Source: CAZHPA01 sp964533945 (lineage in GTDB: Bacteria; Bacillota; Clostridia; Lachnospirales; WRBF01). Taken from it: a DNA stretch of 22,084 nt. The stretch is taken from positions 1 to 22,084 of the forward strand of contig CAZHPA010000034.1 in NCBI GenBank assembly GCA_964533945.1, read 5' to 3'. Made by a program: the position numbers and the translations under genes. Below are positions 22,016 to 22,084 of this stretch, piece after piece. Each line of letters begins with the position of its first letter. The first letter of the stretch is position 1. Below the pieces are notes generated by a model, which had not been told where the DNA came from, ran no database searches, and worked only from the letters and a program-made list of their open reading frames with translations.

Positions 22016-22084
22016 CGAACCAAAAGGGACTCGAACCCTCGACCTCTGGCGTGACAGGCCAGCGCTCTAACCAACTGAGCTATT
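22016..22084 (-). tRNA. tRNA-Asp (anticodon GUC), cut by the window edge
   Basis: The D arm (GCTC/GAGC), anticodon arm (CTGGC/GCCAG with loop CTGTCAC) and T arm (GAGGG-TTCGAGT-CCCTT) are complete. The 3' acceptor strand TTGGTTC is followed by the discriminator G typical of tRNA-Asp. The first five bases (expected GAACC) lie beyond the window. CCA is not encoded. Confidence 0.95.

Noticed and set aside
1..22084. CRISPR array or defence island
   Set aside because: No regularly spaced repeats and no cas, restriction or known defence genes; the repeats present are short tandem duplications or hairpins.

Overview
The window looks like a chromosomal segment from an AT-rich, endospore-forming member of the Clostridia (Bacillota). 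It carries spoVG and spoIIR, a type III glutamine synthetase, the GlgC/GlgD pair typical of clostridia, and a DnaD-like protein beside a DnaC/DnaI-like helicase loader. Ribosome binding sites are strong, and GTG and TTG starts are common. I cannot name the species. No IS element, integrase, phage structural gene or CRISPR array was seen.

Layout. 1-2230: a secreted serine beta-lactamase-like hydrolase, followed by a degenerate copy of its own 3' end. 2236-3450 (minus): the rpsF-ssb-rpsR operon with its promoter and terminator. 3468-8417 (minus): an envelope operon with a small secreted protein, a large secreted phosphodiester-glycosidase protein with a degraded metallophosphatase tail, and a divergent MurJ-family flippase. 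A bactofilin gene is transcribed divergently (8441-8940). 8946-13091 (minus): a DnaD-like protein, a helicase loader and glutamine synthetase III, tightly packed with a translationally coupled overlap. 13127-14596 (minus): murC. 14676-17330 (plus): glgC-glgD. 17331-17927: a gene-free stretch with three hairpins whose U-tracts point to the minus strand. 17928-19817 (plus): spoVG and then glmU. glmU has an eroded uridylyltransferase half and is preceded by a tandem duplicate of its own 5' end. 20200-20918: a small HTH repressor-like gene and a small membrane protein gene, separated by a perfect 11-1-11 palindrome inside a promoter. 20981-21841 (minus): spoIIR with a sigma-F-like promoter. 21887-22084 (minus): tRNA-Val and tRNA-Asp (cut by the window edge) with a terminator.

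How the genes relate. Much of the window serves the cell envelope (murC, the acetyltransferase half of glmU, the flippase, the hydrolase, bactofilin), glycogen synthesis (glgC/glgD), replication (ssb, DnaD-like, helicase loader) and sporulation (spoVG, spoIIR). A recurring theme is loss of catalytic residues in otherwise preserved folds: GlgD (known for the family), the GlmU N-terminal domain, the metallophosphatase tail, and the charged cavity residues of the MurJ-like protein. The least explained items are the truncated GlmU with its 143-bp tandem 5' duplication, the HTH/palindrome/small membrane protein module, and the minus-facing hairpins upstream of spoVG.
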